Assembly (NCBI RefSeq): GCF_023065955.2
Contig: NW_026622874.1
Span: 31,571,772-31,635,771, forward strand
Reading direction: 5' to 3'
Length of the DNA: 64,000 bases
Origin: Ursus arctos
Taxonomy: Eukaryota; Chordata; Mammalia; Carnivora; Ursidae
Position numbers and translations under genes: made by a program. This document shows, piece by piece, positions 1 through 11,085 of the stretch. The first letter of the stretch is position 1; every line of letters begins with the position of its first letter. The notes below the pieces were generated by a model. It had not been told where the DNA came from, made no database searches, and worked only from the letters and a program-made list of their open reading frames with translations.

Positions 1-52
1 AAGTGACTCCTGGATGGATCCTGAAATTCTATAATACGTAAGCATCTTTGAG

Positions 53-275
53 AGCTACAGTGAAGAGGCTAGGAGTCAAACACGAAAGCAGACCTGGGAT
101 TGAATTTTGGGTGCTCTATTACTCATGGTGTGATCCTAGGCAAGTTTCTCAACATTTCTGAACCTGTTTCTCATGTGACAAATGGGCATAAAGGAATACT
201 TTCCTCTACAAGAGGGTCATGAGAATTAAATGAGAAAATGCATATGGAGTGTTTGGAAAATGATAAGCATTCAGG
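53..275 (+). repeat. MIR SINE, near full length
   Basis: The order of landmarks follows the MIR consensus: an acagtg start, gacctgggattgaat (box-B-like), gtgatcctaggcaag, aacctgtttctcatgtgacaaatgggcataa, and gagaattaaatgagaaaatgcat. MIR is an ancient tRNA-derived SINE shared by all mammals. It is diverged and has no coding content. Confidence 0.85.
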
Positions 276-2079
276 AAGAGGACCTTTTGGGCACATGACT
301 CAGTCTGAGACACTGCAGAGACCCATATGAGAGGAAGGCAGCCCAGGAGAGCAGGGGGAAGGCGGCGTGCTTAGCCAAGGAAGAGGCAGTGTCTGCATCA
401 ATGGGCCGGTGTGAGCACATGTGTGTGCACCCCTGTAAACCAGGTGTCTGGGACAAAGGATTTCCACGTACAGTGAGGTCTCGGCTTAAGAGCCTTGGGT
501 GTAGAGGTGACAGGTCCTCTCCCCTCTTGGGGGAACTGTCTCTTCCAGGAAGAGGAATAGTCCTGAGCCCTCCAGTATCCAGGGAAGTCCAATGTACGCG
601 CTAGTTATGGACTTGGTCATAAGTGGGGAGGCAGAGAAAGACAAAACCTTTCCTTAATAACGGGAGGGTGACAACCAGCACTCTTAGACAGCTGGGATGC
701 TAGGACCTGGGAGCTAGACAGCATTCTGGGGACATATCCACCCCCAGTGTCCCTGGGGAAAGTAGCAACGAGAAAATCCCTTTTCTTCCTCTCCCTACAC
801 ACTAAGGGCAGGTGAACCTCTTCTCCCCCCTTCCCAGCCCCCGCCCCAGTCCAGGCTTTCAGAGGGAGGAGGGCTTCTGAGGCTGCCAGCAGCATCACTG
901 CTTAGATGTTCTCATCCGCTGTTGTTCCTGGGATGGAACATTTAAATAATAGAACTGATGATAAGTAAAATTTAGCAGAGATGATTTGCTTCTGAGGAAA
1001 GAAACGTCGCTTGATTTAGACACCAGATCTCTTGTTTGACTGTTCTCAGCTCTGTGGTCTGAATTTGACCTTCAGAATGGATTGACAGAACCTTGTGGAG
1101 GGAGAGAATACAGGCACGGTGTCTCCAGGGCAAGGTCTATGGGCTGAGAACAAGGGCCTGGCTCCGGCTCTGTGTGGTGCGTTGGGAACAGACACAATAC
1201 ACTCCAACCCCAAGGCTACGTCCTGCACGCCTACTGGAGGCGAGTCCACAGCGTGGGGACGGGGGCAGGCTGCTATTGATACCCAGCATAAGGCAATCAT
1301 CTTGATCTCAGCATTCAGCATTTCTGCCTCCGCCCCAGCTGGTGGGAGGAAGCAGAGAGAAAGTGATCTGCCTAGGCTTTCCCAAACCTTGGAGAAAGCA
1401 ACCACACTGAGAGATTACAAAGAGGACAAGGGTTTTTCTACTTGCAGTGGTGGCAAGGCCCGTGGACTCGGTAGCACTAGAGAAGTATTGATTGATCCTG
1501 AGGTCTAGAGGACCTGAATTATTCTACTAAAAGGGTCATGTTTGGGGGCCAGGCCTGTAAGATGGGGTATGGGGGAAAGAAGGGGAAGACATTTCTTCCA
1601 TTCTTCTGGACTAGGGAATCGTAGATTCCAGGAACAGAAGAAAAGATCAGCATTCAAGGCAGATGCCATTCGTTTTACCACCCTAGGAAGCTTGGGAAGT
1701 ATCAGCCTTTGAAACCAAGCCAGGCCAGTCATTTTGGACATTTCTCTGTAAGGTGAAGTTGGCCTTATCATGACCTGGAACCCAGATGAGAATGGAAGGA
1801 TTAGGGGCCTAGGTGGGGCTCAGTATCTGGAGAGGTGGCCATGGGCGATGGCTGGGGTAGCAGCAAATTGTCACATCCCAAAGTACCCACAAGAAGTCAT
1901 GGGGGCATCGCAAGTGTGCAGAGACCCCTGCAGTGGACGTCTAGGAGAAGCCAGCGTTCTGAGGTGGTCATGTCACGTGGGTTTGCATGGGCTCCCTGCT
2001 CGGCCTGGAGTCCCGTCTTGTTTTCTGCTGAGAAGCTTAGAAGCCAGGCTTCTAGAACAGCTCACATTTGACCTCCCCT
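276..2079. other. unique non-coding sequence
   Basis: I recognise no repeat family, gene or RNA here. Short open frames occur on both strands (the longest at 1095-1508, 137 codons), but none has a recognisable domain. Overlapping frames on the opposite strand are about as long, which points to chance in moderately GC-rich sequence. Confidence 0.5.
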
Positions 2080-2272
2080 GTGAAATCCTCCGTGCCAGAA
2101 TAACTCTTTCCACAGTATTTGGCAGTACCTTATTCATTCTTCCATTATATGCAATATTTGTAATTACGACATTAATTTATTTCATGAAATTTGGGGCCCT
2201 TAGAGTAGATACTGTCTTTAAGTGCCTAGCATATAGCAGCTAGTAATTTATTAATTCAGTCAACAAGTAGGA
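2080..2272 (+). repeat. possible L2 3-prime-end fragment
   Basis: The tail gtgcctagcatatagcagctagtaatttatt resembles the L2 tail that normally reads tgcctggcacatagtagg followed by a tgaatga motif. The upstream part is AT-rich and too diverged to assign firmly. Confidence 0.35.
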
Positions 2273-2852
2273 ATTAGGATTCGGGAAAGCAGGCTGAGAG
2301 ACAGCATGAGGTGAGATCCGGGGGGAGGTACCAGGGCGAGACTCCAAACCCGGGTTGGGGTGGAAACAAAAGCAAGAAAGCGCCCTTGCCCCAGGGGACT
2401 TGAGCACTGGACAGGGTTGTCATGCAGGATCCCAGCACAGGAATCCAGGTGGGAAATGGGGTTCAGGGAGGAGCCTTGGTTGCATGAATAGTCCGGGACT
2501 CCGTCCGAGCGCTTGGCACGGATCGCCAGCCCAGCAGAGCTGCAGTGGCCACCGGCAGGCTGGACTCGTTCAAGGGCAGATGTGAAACAGCCACCGAGGC
2601 CCTGCAGAAATCCTTGGGGCAAGTCGGAGAAGGCTTTAGGAATGGTGGGATTGGGGGCTGGGGTGGAAGAGACACAGCCATTTGGGTTATTACTCAGTAA
2701 GGTTTCTAAGCTGTGCTGATACGCGAGGAAGCTGAAGAAATTAGGTCTCAAATCGAATGAATGAATGATTTCTTCTTCTCTTTGAGCCCTGGGCATTGGC
2801 ACCCCCATCGGCCCGACAGATGGGATGGTGGTTGGAGGAGCGCCTACCTTCC

Positions 2853-3292
2853 TGTTACGGGTTGAATTGTGTCCCCTCGAATTCATGTGTAGAGCGCCCA
2901 GAGTGTGATCTTACTTGGAAGTAGGGTCATTGAGCTGTAATTCGTGAAGGTGAAGTCACTAGGTGGGCTCTAATCAGTAGCACTGGTGTCCTTATAAAAA
3001 AGTGAAATTTGGGTACCGATTTATACACAGGGAGTACACCACGTGAAGACAAAGGTCGAGATTGGGGCGGTGCTTCTACAAGCCAAGGAATACTAAAGCT
3101 TGCTGGCAAACCAGCAGAAACTGGAAGAGAAACCTGGAACACGTTCTTCCTCAGAGCTCCCAGGAGGAACGAACTCGACCCCAACACCTTGATCTTGGAC
3201 TTGCAGCTTCCAGAGCTGGGAGACAGTACACTTTTGTTGTTTAAGCCACTGGTTTGGGTATTTTTGTTACAGCAACCCTAGCAAACTCACAC
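2853..3292 (+). mobile_element. MLT1-type solo LTR (ERVL-MaLR)
   Basis: The element runs from tgttacgggttgaattgtgt to gcaaccctagcaaactcaca with the family landmarks in order: ggtgtccttataaaaa, ccacgtgaagacaaagg, gcaaaccagcagaaactgg, caccttgatcttggacttgc and ttgttgtttaagccac. It is about 440 bp and begins TG and ends CA, as expected of an LTR. No internal retroviral sequence is attached, so it is a solo LTR of an extinct MaLR retrotransposon. Confidence 0.85.
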
Positions 3293-3907
3293 ACCTCCAT
3301 AGGGATGGGTAGGAGTGAAGGCCGGGGGTGGGAACCAGGACAGGGCAGCGGTGAGGAAGCATCCGGCTTAGCCTGCCTCCCTTGCACACGGGCTGGAGTG
3401 AGAGCCACAGAATTCCCCAAGACTGCCTTCGCTGCCCCCTCGAGATGTGCATTTGCTGATGGTGTGAAACCCTCAATCCTGTTTCTGCACTTCCAGTCCG
3501 GAGTCAGAGCCCAGGCGGGGCCCTCCAGGAGCTGTGGATGCAACACGCTTTCCATGGCAGAATTAGCTGAGAAGTGAGTTGTTACTACCTGTTTTTCAAA
3601 GCACAATTTCCATTGCTGGTCCATCTGACAGGTACTCTCGCAAGAACAGAAAGAGACATTTCCGTGCCTTTATCCACCTGGGTGACTGGGTCAGAAAGAA
3701 GTGCTTCAGTCGCTACTTGGTAGAACTATGCCTTGGTAATGCTAAGCACACCCCTGAGCAGGTTGGAGAACCTTCACCATACAGATCTTCAATGCAGAAT
3801 ACTTATTTGAGCACTCAGTTTATTCCCAATCATCCGTCTCCTTGGTCAGATTCCTGGCTGCAGACCTGGGTTTGAACTGTCATAAGAAAATGTGAATGTT
3901 GAGTGAA

Positions 3908-3985
3908 TGGGTGTGCGTGTGCGTGTACGTGTGTGTGTGTGAGAAAGAGAGACAGAGACAGAAACAAAGAGACAGAGATGGATGG
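3908..3985. repeat. (GT)n / (GA)n compound microsatellite
   Basis: A gtgtgcgtgtgcgtgtacgt stretch passes directly into gtgtgtgtgtgag and then an imperfect agagaca-type purine run. Confidence 0.85.
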
Positions 3986-4317
3986 AAATAACTGACCACG
4001 AATCTTTGGTAGCTGTCTAAACAAAATAGCTAGTATTTTCAGATTTCCTTGAAAACTGTTGTGTTTCAAAATCACTGCCAAAGAGATTTTGAACTTCAGA
4101 AAAACAGGAAATGAGAGGATTGTAAACCCCAGGGAAGAAATCTGACATTTTGAGGCCAAAGACTGACTCCGTTTGATGCACTAACAAGGACCATTAAGTA
4201 TCCTGTGTTTTGTTAAACAGATACTTCTTGCTGACCTAACATTCCCCCAGAAGTATGGAGTGACCAAGAGGGCCAATCCAGAGCTCGGGATTTGAAACTC
4301 TTTAAGACCATGGACCA

Positions 4318-4331
4318 GCGCCCTCTACTGG
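4318..4331 (-). promoter_or_regulatory. CTCF-like binding motif
   Basis: On the minus strand the site reads CCAGTAGAGGGCGC. This matches all 14 positions of the CTCF core CCASYAGRKGGCRS. It lies in unique sequence with no recognisable repeat around it. CTCF sites act as insulators and loop anchors with direction set by motif orientation. Occupancy cannot be read from sequence. Confidence 0.5.
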
Positions 4332-4984
4332 CCACTCTTGGCTCAGCCAGTGGCCGTTTCCGCAGTTAAGTTCGTCCTATTGCATCGATGACTTAAAAAC
4401 AAAACTCATTGAATCCAGGGTGTCCAGGTAGGATTTTTCTCTCCCACTTCCAACTATATTTTTTTCTAGCTCCTCCTTTCCCAGTTTCTTGTGGAGTGTG
4501 TGTGTGGGGGGGGAAGGGGAGCTTTGATAAGACAGAATAAACAGTTTTTATTAGCATAAATCCACGGACATTTTGAGAGCCTCACTATCCATGGCAGAAA
4601 GGCTTATTTTTCATGTAGATGATCTAATCTGAGGGATTCAGTCCGTACTCATTGGGACTGTGCTTCCGTTATGCTAAGACTTTAAGCCTCTTCGTTTGAT
4701 ATTGTCAAGTGAGACCCTGCCCTCGCCCACCAGGGTAGTGAGGGGAGATGCCCAGATCTTGGGGTAGGGACAACGCAGATTGATGTGTCACTCCCTACAG
4801 AGCAGGGCTAAGGGGACTGGTTGGGGGGAAGGAGGAAAGGAAGGTGGAGTAGGGCGCGTCCAGGGTCCCATTCCTGTATGATTTGGAAGGCAATCCTAAG
4901 AGAAAAGCTGAGAAACGTCTTGTCCAACTACTGGGAAGATTGTGTTCATTTAGGGGACCAGACACAATCTGCCTGGTCTTCTAG

Positions 4985-4998
4985 CCACTGGGGGCACC
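4985..4998 (+). promoter_or_regulatory. weak CTCF-like motif
   Basis: CCACTGGGGGCACC matches 13 of 14 core positions. The mismatch is at the normally conserved A of the central AG, which should reduce affinity. Confidence 0.2.
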
Positions 4999-5228
4999 AG
5001 GGAGGGCCTTTCAACACCCTCTGTTGGAACTGGACCCCATTTTCACATATTTGGCTTGAGCCAACTCCTTCATGTATAAGGAGAGCTACTTGTGTGGGGC
5101 TGATCTCTCTGCAGAACTGTTTAGATTTAGAATATTTAAGTCTAGACTTACCCAGAAACCAGGTCATCCCACTACAGTCTCCCCTACTCTTCTCTTCAAA
5201 AATAAAACGAACTGCACAGTGATGGAGC

Positions 5229-5464
5229 AGAATAGTCTTTAGAAACACGGACTCTCATATCGGACTGTCCGGGTGATGGTCCCTGTAGTGTCTCTTACTA
5301 CCTGTATGACCTGGGAAAGCCACATAACCACACTTTGCCTCAGTTCCCTTATTTATAGAGTGGGAATATCGATGGTGCTCACCATAGAGGGTTGTTGTGA
5401 GGGACAAGTGAGTTAAGACACCAAAGCACTGAGAACAGTTCCTGGCACATGGGAGCACTCCACA
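5229..5464 (+). repeat. MIR SINE
   Basis: Landmarks in order are tgtatgacctgggaaagcca, cctcagttcccttatttata, gggttgttgtgagg, caagtgagtta and gttcctggcacatgggagc. All correspond to the MIR core and 3-prime half. Confidence 0.85.
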
Positions 5465-5958
5465 GTTGTCTCCCACCACCACCATCATCATTCTACGACC
5501 AACATGTAAGAGACGGAAAATATGGCCCCAGGAACCACCACCGCATTTGTACTTGATTGCCCATGTTCTCGTGAGTGGAATGGGAGATGCTCGGGTGGTT
5601 TGTCTATCAGCACAAGGGGTCACCAACATCCAGTTCACCTGTCCTCTTCGGGACACATGCACAGGGCCATGTGAGGAGTTCTGGTCGATAAAATGTGAAT
5701 GGATATGATTTCTGTCATCACTTCGGGGCTGAGCAGTGAAAAGCCCAAATACGATTCTTCACTTTCTCTTCCTTTGTCACAGCAGCTGTGAAGGGTGGAG
5801 GTTAGAGAAGATGGGGGGCACCGGGGAGCCCGGGTCCTCCAGGGACTGTGTGGAGCACAGTCGCACTGACTTTTTCCGTATGTGGCATGAACAAGAAATG
5901 AACTTTTGTGGTGTGAAGCCGCTGAAGTTCAGAGTCATAACCACAGCACAGCCAAGTC
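5465..5958. other. unique non-coding sequence
   Basis: I see no repeat family, RNA or protein domain in this stretch. Confidence 0.4.
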
Positions 5959-6121
5959 CAGTAGTTCTTGGCCTGGTCCGCTTACTCGGGGACTGTTAGA
6001 AATGCAGATTCTCAGGTTCCACACCCCCCCCCCCAGAGTAAGTCAGAGCCTGAGGGTGGGGCTAGCGATCTGGGTTTTAACGGCTCCCCAGGAGATCCTG
6101 ACACAAGTTTGCGAGCCCCTG
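5959..6121 (+). mobile_element. MER20-type hAT MITE
   Basis: The element starts cagtagttcttggcctggtc and contains ttagaaatgcagattctcag, gggtggggctagcgatctgg and gttttaacggctccccagg, ending in gcgagcccctg. These match MER20 (hAT-Charlie non-autonomous element). A run of ten or more C interrupts it near 6022. Confidence 0.8.
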
Positions 6122-6857
6122 TGCTAAGCTATCCTGAATGCTTTCTCAGGGGCCCCTGCTTGGGATGGTCCGTTCTGCTTTACCCCTTTCCATTGGTAGA
6201 GAAGGTGAAGCCCCAGCTGCCTCAGAATGGTTAACGTCAAACATGTCAAGGCCTAGGGTATTTACCCGAGGTCAACAAACCACCTGGAAATGGGTTCACT
6301 GTTGCTTTAAGGTGAGTGCCTTCTGGTTCTTTTCAGGAGTGTCTGAAAGCACTGGGTTTATTGCACTCTTTTTCACTCTGCTTTAGAGCCCTTCCGTACC
6401 CCAGGGAAAAAAGGCTGATGATCCCTGTTTCACCAAGGAGGAATGCGAGGCTCTGAGTAGCCAAGTTGTTTGTCCACAGCATGGAGCTATGTAGCTTTGC
6501 ACCACACACAGGCCTGGCGCTGGGCTTCACACAAGCCCACTTCACACAAGCAGACACTCGGTAAATGGTTGTAGAGAAAAAAGAAGGCACAAAGACATTG
6601 GCTGCTCTAAAACTTCGTTTAGTTGTGTGAGCTTAGCTGGGTGTCAGTCCTGGTGCCCATTGCTGTGTCTGGGTGGGTCCTGCCAACATGGGGGGGGGGG
6701 TGTAGGCAAAGGGTAGACACAGGAGGGACAGGGAAGGGCTGGGTAGCACAATCTGATCCCGCCTTCCTGAGTCCCTTCGCCAGGCAGAGCTGTCCGCGGT
6801 CAGCAGAGGGCAGTATTGCTTTAACAACCACTTTGATTACTTCTGGAGAAAGACTGC
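6122..6857. other. mostly unique; possible MIR remnant; poly-G tract
   Basis: Positions 6415-6560 look like a decayed minus-strand MIR (gaggaatgcgaggctctgag). A G homopolymer lies near 6690. The CTCF-like motif at 6800 is listed separately. No gene is recognised. Confidence 0.4.
6800..6813 (+). promoter_or_regulatory. CTCF-like binding motif
   Basis: TCAGCAGAGGGCAG matches 13 of 14 positions of the CTCF core; only the first base departs (T for C). It points right, away from the minus-strand motif at 4318, so the two form a divergent pair 2.5 kb apart. Confidence 0.45.
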
Positions 6858-6955
6858 TTGCTCACATCTGCTTTGACAACACTGGTGGAAATGACAGAGG
6901 GTCTGGTTGCTCACATCTGCTTTGACAACACTGGTGGAAATGACGGAGGGTCTGG
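6858..6955. repeat. direct tandem duplication, 2 x 49 bp
   Basis: A 49-bp unit beginning ttgctcacatctgctttgac is present twice head to tail (6858-6906 and 6907-6955). The only difference is acagagg versus acggagg. The near-identity implies a recent duplication. It is not a simple-sequence repeat and neither copy belongs to a repeat family I recognise. Confidence 0.9.
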
Positions 6956-8326
6956 TTCATGTGAAGAACGAACACAGCAAAAAAGTTGGACACCTACATA
7001 CCCACCATCTATATTATTAGACAGTTAGCATTTCCTCTATAATTCTTTCAGATTTTCTAGTCTGCAAATTTCTTATTAAAATGTCAGTAGAAGCTCTGCC
7101 ACCCCCCGCCCTCTGGCTAGTGGGGAGCTCCCCTGTGTGGACCAGTCCCAGAGCAACTAAGTGTGTGCGGTGGCATCAGCCTTCATTAAGGGTCCTATTC
7201 ATCATATTCTTGCTGCTCAGATACGTGTGCCCAACCAGCTCCCCTCCACACATTCTCTTTCCTTCCCTGTCTTTTTTTTCTTCCTTCTCTCCGTCATCGC
7301 TCATACTCTCCACTTTACCCCTGTATCTTGGCACGGGTCTAAGTGGGAAGCTGATGGCTTAGTAGGGCCAGGTACTGGGAACCAGGAGGTAGGTGTGAAA
7401 GACACAATACATCCCCTCCCTTAAGAATTTTTAGTCTTGCAAAGACAAATCCGCAGAAGCAGAACTTAGAGGAGAAAGGCAGGAAAACATTTAAATCATG
7501 TTCTCCAAGCCATAGAAAAAGTGCACATTTGAGCCTCTGACTCAAATCTTAGCAAGAGGCTCCCAAGTTTTTCAGGACTTCTTCATCATGATCTTTCTAG
7601 AATGCATCTCTTCCATGTCTGCAGGCACACTGCAAGGTTTTCCAAGAGCCCATTCCTATACCCAGGAGAAAAAAGGAACAGATTCCTTAATCTGGCTGTG
7701 AGAGGGCAGCTCAGCTCATCCAGGAGGTCCCAGGTAACCCTCCCCCTGGGATTATTAGAAGCCATTCTCGCACCCACCGGAATCATTGGGTCAGGCCCCC
7801 TAGGACCACCCCAGCCAGGGGCAGGTCTTAACCAGGTTTTAAATCAGCCTGGCTCCGTGTCCCCCGGCACTGGCTCAGCCTTCTGAAAAGGAAGCTGTTT
7901 CCTACTGTTGTGCCGCCAGAGGGACCCAGGGTGCCCTGCTGGGACCTGGATGCTGGGAGGTGAGAGGCACCATCAGTGGCCTATGGCTACACTGGCATTA
8001 GGAGATTAATGAGCCTTTTTGAGTAATGAATGTAGCTACAGCCAACTGTTGGCAATTAGAGCAAAGCCATGCTGTGCTCTGGATCTGTCAGCTGGGACCA
8101 ATGGAGGAGCAGAACAGTGGGAAGAGCTAGACAGAAAGGAAGGAAGGGTTGAAATTCTACCTTCCCTGTCCTAGGCCAGCACTCTGGGTCTGCAATGATA
8201 CTGAGTTAAGCCTTCCATAACCGTATGAATCTGATATCTCCTTGATTTGAAAGACATATATAAAGCAGTGAGGGGCCTTAGGGGGTCATCTCGTCTACCT
8301 TCCTGCCTCTGCTTGGGACCACGCAG
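6956..8326. other. unique sequence with conserved-looking block
   Basis: No gene is recognised. Positions 7985-8110 (ggagattaatgagccttttt ... gttggcaattagagcaaagc) have the homeobox-site-rich, repeat-free look of conserved non-coding elements; this is inference only. A pyrimidine-rich segment at 7213-7327 has a relative at 9553-9667. Confidence 0.4.
7213..7327 (+). repeat. diverged repeat pair, copy 1
   Basis: This segment aligns with 9553-9667: both contain ctctttccttccctgtctttt and end with tttacccctgtatct, with gctcag or gttcag and an acgtgt block at the left. Similarity ends sharply at both edges. Family unknown. Confidence 0.6.
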
Positions 8327-8420
8327 CAGTGCTTCTCAAAGTTTATTCTGGGTACAGTTCACCTGGGAACCTGCAAACCTTGTTTCCAGGTGATTGCTGA
8401 TGCTTCTGATTTGGGGACTA
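8327..8420 (+). mobile_element. MER20-like hAT fragment
   Basis: The start cagtgcttctcaaagtttat is followed by cacctgggaacctgcaaacc and aggtgattgctgatgcttct, as in MER20-group elements. The 3-prime part is degraded. Confidence 0.6.
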
Positions 8421-8454
8421 CACACTGAGTGACAAGATCCATAGCCGGGGAGGG

Positions 8455-8492
8455 CGGGGGGGAGAGGAGAGGGGAGAGAGAGAGAGAGGGAA
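8455..8492. repeat. (GA)n purine tract
   Basis: A G-rich then agagag run on the plus strand, uninterrupted by pyrimidines for about 35 bases. Confidence 0.85.
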
Positions 8493-9552
8493 TTTATTTC
8501 ATTAAGTTGAGATCTGTCTCTATACTTCATTCATCATTTATACGTTCATTCATCCAACAGTGCTAGGCAGCTGGATTCACATGTATTGATACAGAGATGG
8601 GTAAAAATAGCCTGGAGTAACCAGAGAGATGCCCTGGAACTAGGAAGAGGAGACTAGGGGGCAGAGTGGGTACTGGACTGAGTCACACTGGAGTGAGCAG
8701 CTGAGACCTCTGGGAGCCTGTGCTCCTCCTCCCTTCGAAAGGATGCCCTTCTAAAGACAGCAGCCAAGGGCCAAGACAGGCAGTAGGGAGAGAGAAGTAA
8801 TGCTCACATCATCTTCTCTTTAAGAGAGAAAATGCATCTTAAAAGCAGTGGGAGCTAATTTGCTCTTCTCTAATCAATCACCCAGTATAGAAAACGAAAA
8901 CGCACTGCAGCAAGCCTGAAACAGCTGAGAGGAGCTGCGAGGCTGGCAGGCAAGGGGGGGAGGACCTGCAGAGAGGATCGTTTTCTCTTTATGGATTTAA
9001 AATAAAATGAATCTTAAAGACATATGGCATGTGTGTGCGTGTGTGTGGCTGTGTGCGTGTATGTCGGGGGTCGTGTCTGAAGTGGCGCCAATCTTCTGCC
9101 GGTTCCCAGGCAGCTCCAGCCTGCCCTGTCCTCCTGCCTCTTTTCTGATGTATATGTGGCAGCAGGGAAATGATGAATTCTGTTAAGGCTTCTCTGTACT
9201 TCTCCCTCCAGAAAGGGTCCCCAGCAGCATGGAGCTTCCTCTTTAAAGAGCTTTCCCTCTTCAAGCTTATCCCTGGATAGCTTCTGTTCCCTCCTGGGTC
9301 TTAGTTCCCTTCCCTGTAGAATGGGGGAGATTCACTGTCCGTTCACATCGCTGGAGTGCAGAAAAGTGGGACATTACTAACACTGACGTAACATAGACTG
9401 CCGGAGAAGCCGGTGCTCGGGCTGTTTCTGCCTGGGTCTTAGGTTTGGGATGAGGAGGACAGCCCCAGCTAGTCTTAGGCGGTAGCTCTGGAAGAAGCAC
9501 CTCTCCGAAATGCCATGTGGTACCGTGCACCGTCTCTGGCTGCCCCGTCTTA
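8493..9552. other. unique sequence with (GT)n microsatellite
   Basis: A short GT-rich tract lies at about 9026-9063. A MIR-like scrap lies near 9290-9340. The rest is unassigned and shows no gene. Confidence 0.4.
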
Positions 9553-9667
9553 CTGTTCAGAGACGTGTCCCCAGCCAGCTCTCTTCCTCCCTTGCTCTTT
9601 CCTTCCCTGTCTTTTCTTCCTCTTTCTCTCCCCTTCCCCTCATATCCTCTCCTTTACCCCTGTATCT
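9553..9667 (+). repeat. diverged repeat pair, copy 2
   Basis: Partner of 7213-7327, in the same orientation 2.34 kb away. Shared blocks are the left acgtgtc and ccagct region, ctctttccttccctgtcttt, and tttacccctgtatct. Confidence 0.6.
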
Positions 9668-9775
9668 AGCATGACCATATTTTTCAAATTAAAAATTGGA
9701 ACACAGCCTGACAATGGGTCAGAGTATTTGAAATCCTGGATGTTTACAGGGATTCTAGAATGTATGATCACTCTA
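9667..9775. mobile_element. possible small DNA-transposon MITE
   Basis: The left end tagcatgaccatatt and the right end, read in reverse as tagagtgatcatacat, form imperfect terminal inverted repeats about 109 bp apart. No family is assigned. Confidence 0.35.
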
Positions 9776-10260
9776 AACACCCTTCTTTATGCTTCCTCCT
9801 TTGCCCTACTGCTGCTCTGGGCTATAACTACGTGGCCATAAGACAACCAGTTGGGGTCAACATGATGCCAAATATCCAGATGTTTAGAAATTCCAGATGG
9901 TAGATTTAATTTTGCAGTTTTTTTATTCTGGGTGCTTAGTGCCCTGTGGACACAATTCAACAAAAACAAAATAGATGAATAAATACAGATGACCTCTATA
10001 GCCTAAGCAGTGAGTTGTTCAGCATCTTGTCTTCAAAACAACTGGTAGACAGACTTAGAGGTTTTTTTTCTTCCTGCTGACATCATTTTGGTGGTGTGTT
10101 GTGCAGACTTCATATAAGCTGTCTCTGACCGTGCTTTCTGGGGACCCTCGCAGGAAAGAGACTCTTCCAGTGAAAGAACAGCCTGAGAAAGAAAACCATG
10201 GCTTGGTTTTCTGGAGCCATAGGGTCTGTGTAATAGTGAGTGGAGTCCCTCATCCAAAGC
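9776..10260. other. unique non-coding sequence
   Basis: No recognised element. The long open frames that continue from here into the TCCA satellite are a by-product of the stop-free 4-bp repeat. Confidence 0.4.
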
Positions 10261-10972
10261 CCTATTACATCATCCATCCATCCATCCATCCACCCATCCA
10301 TATGTCCATCCATCCATCCATCCATCCACCCACCCACCCACCCACCCATATGTCCATCCATCCATCCATCCATCCATCCATCCATCCATCTATATATCCA
10401 TCCATCCATCCATCCACCCATCCATCCATATGTCCATCCATCCATCCATCCATCTATATATCCATCCATCCATCCACCCATCCATCCATATGTCCATCCA
10501 TCCATCCATCCATCCATCTATATATCCATCCATCCATCCACCCATCCATCCATATGTCCATCCATCCATCCATCCATCCATCCATCCATCCATCCATCCA
10601 TCTATATATCCATCCATCCATCCATCCACCCATCCATCCATATGTCCATCCATCCATCCATCCATCCATCCATCCATCCATCCATCCATCCATCTATATA
10701 TCCATCCATCCATCCACCCATCCATCCATATGTCCATCCATCCATCCATCCATCCATCCATCCATCCATCCATCCATCTATATATCCATCCATCCATCCA
10801 CCCATCCATCCATATGTCCGTTCATCCATCCATCCATCCATCCATCCATCCATCCATCCATCCACCCATCCATATGTCCGTCCATCCATCCATCCATCCA
10901 TCCATCCATCCATCCATCCATCCATCTATATATCCATCCACCCATCTATCCATCCACCCATCTACTCACCCA
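10261..10972. repeat. (TCCA)n satellite with higher-order structure
   Basis: About 700 bp of tandem tccatcca is interrupted in a regular alternation by catatgtcc blocks (near 10348, 10427, 10487, 10553, 10640, 10727, 10811 and 10876) and tctatatatcc blocks (near 10388, 10452, 10518, 10601, 10693, 10777 and 10925), with cacccatcc between. A composite unit of about 60-90 bp has therefore been duplicated repeatedly with varying numbers of TCCA. A 4-bp repeat without stop codons gives open frames on both strands that read as Ile-His-Pro-Ser or Met-Asp-Gly-Trp repeats. These are not genes. Confidence 0.95.
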
Positions 10973-11085
10973 CTTCCTCATTTACAGACCTGCTTGTCTT
11001 CCCTCTTTCTCTCCCTCCCTCCCTTTTCTTCCTTTCTTTCCTTCCTCTCTCCTTCCCTTTCTCCTTCCTTACTTTCCACTTTTAA
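10973..11085. repeat. pyrimidine-rich low-complexity tract
   Basis: The tract contains ctttctctccctccctccct and cttcctttctttccttcctc, almost free of purines on the plus strand. Confidence 0.85.

Larger units (their letters stand above)
3293..5228. other. unique non-coding sequence
   Basis: No gene or known repeat is recognised apart from the microsatellite at 3908-3985, a short GT/G tract at 4494-4518, and the CTCF-like motifs listed separately. A 133-codon open frame at 4821-5222 has no recognisable domain and is treated as chance. Confidence 0.5.

Noticed and set aside
1095..1508. 137-codon open frame with an overlapping 119-codon frame on the other strand
   Set aside because: No recognised domain. 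Equal openness on both strands points to composition rather than coding.
2260..2886. 208-codon minus-strand open frame
   Set aside because: It starts inside the MLT1 LTR, has no domain or conserved motif, and overlaps several opposite-strand frames.
7911..7925. CTCF-like word gccgccagagggaccc
   Set aside because: The GGC half of the core is lost (GGGACC), so it scores clearly below the sites reported.
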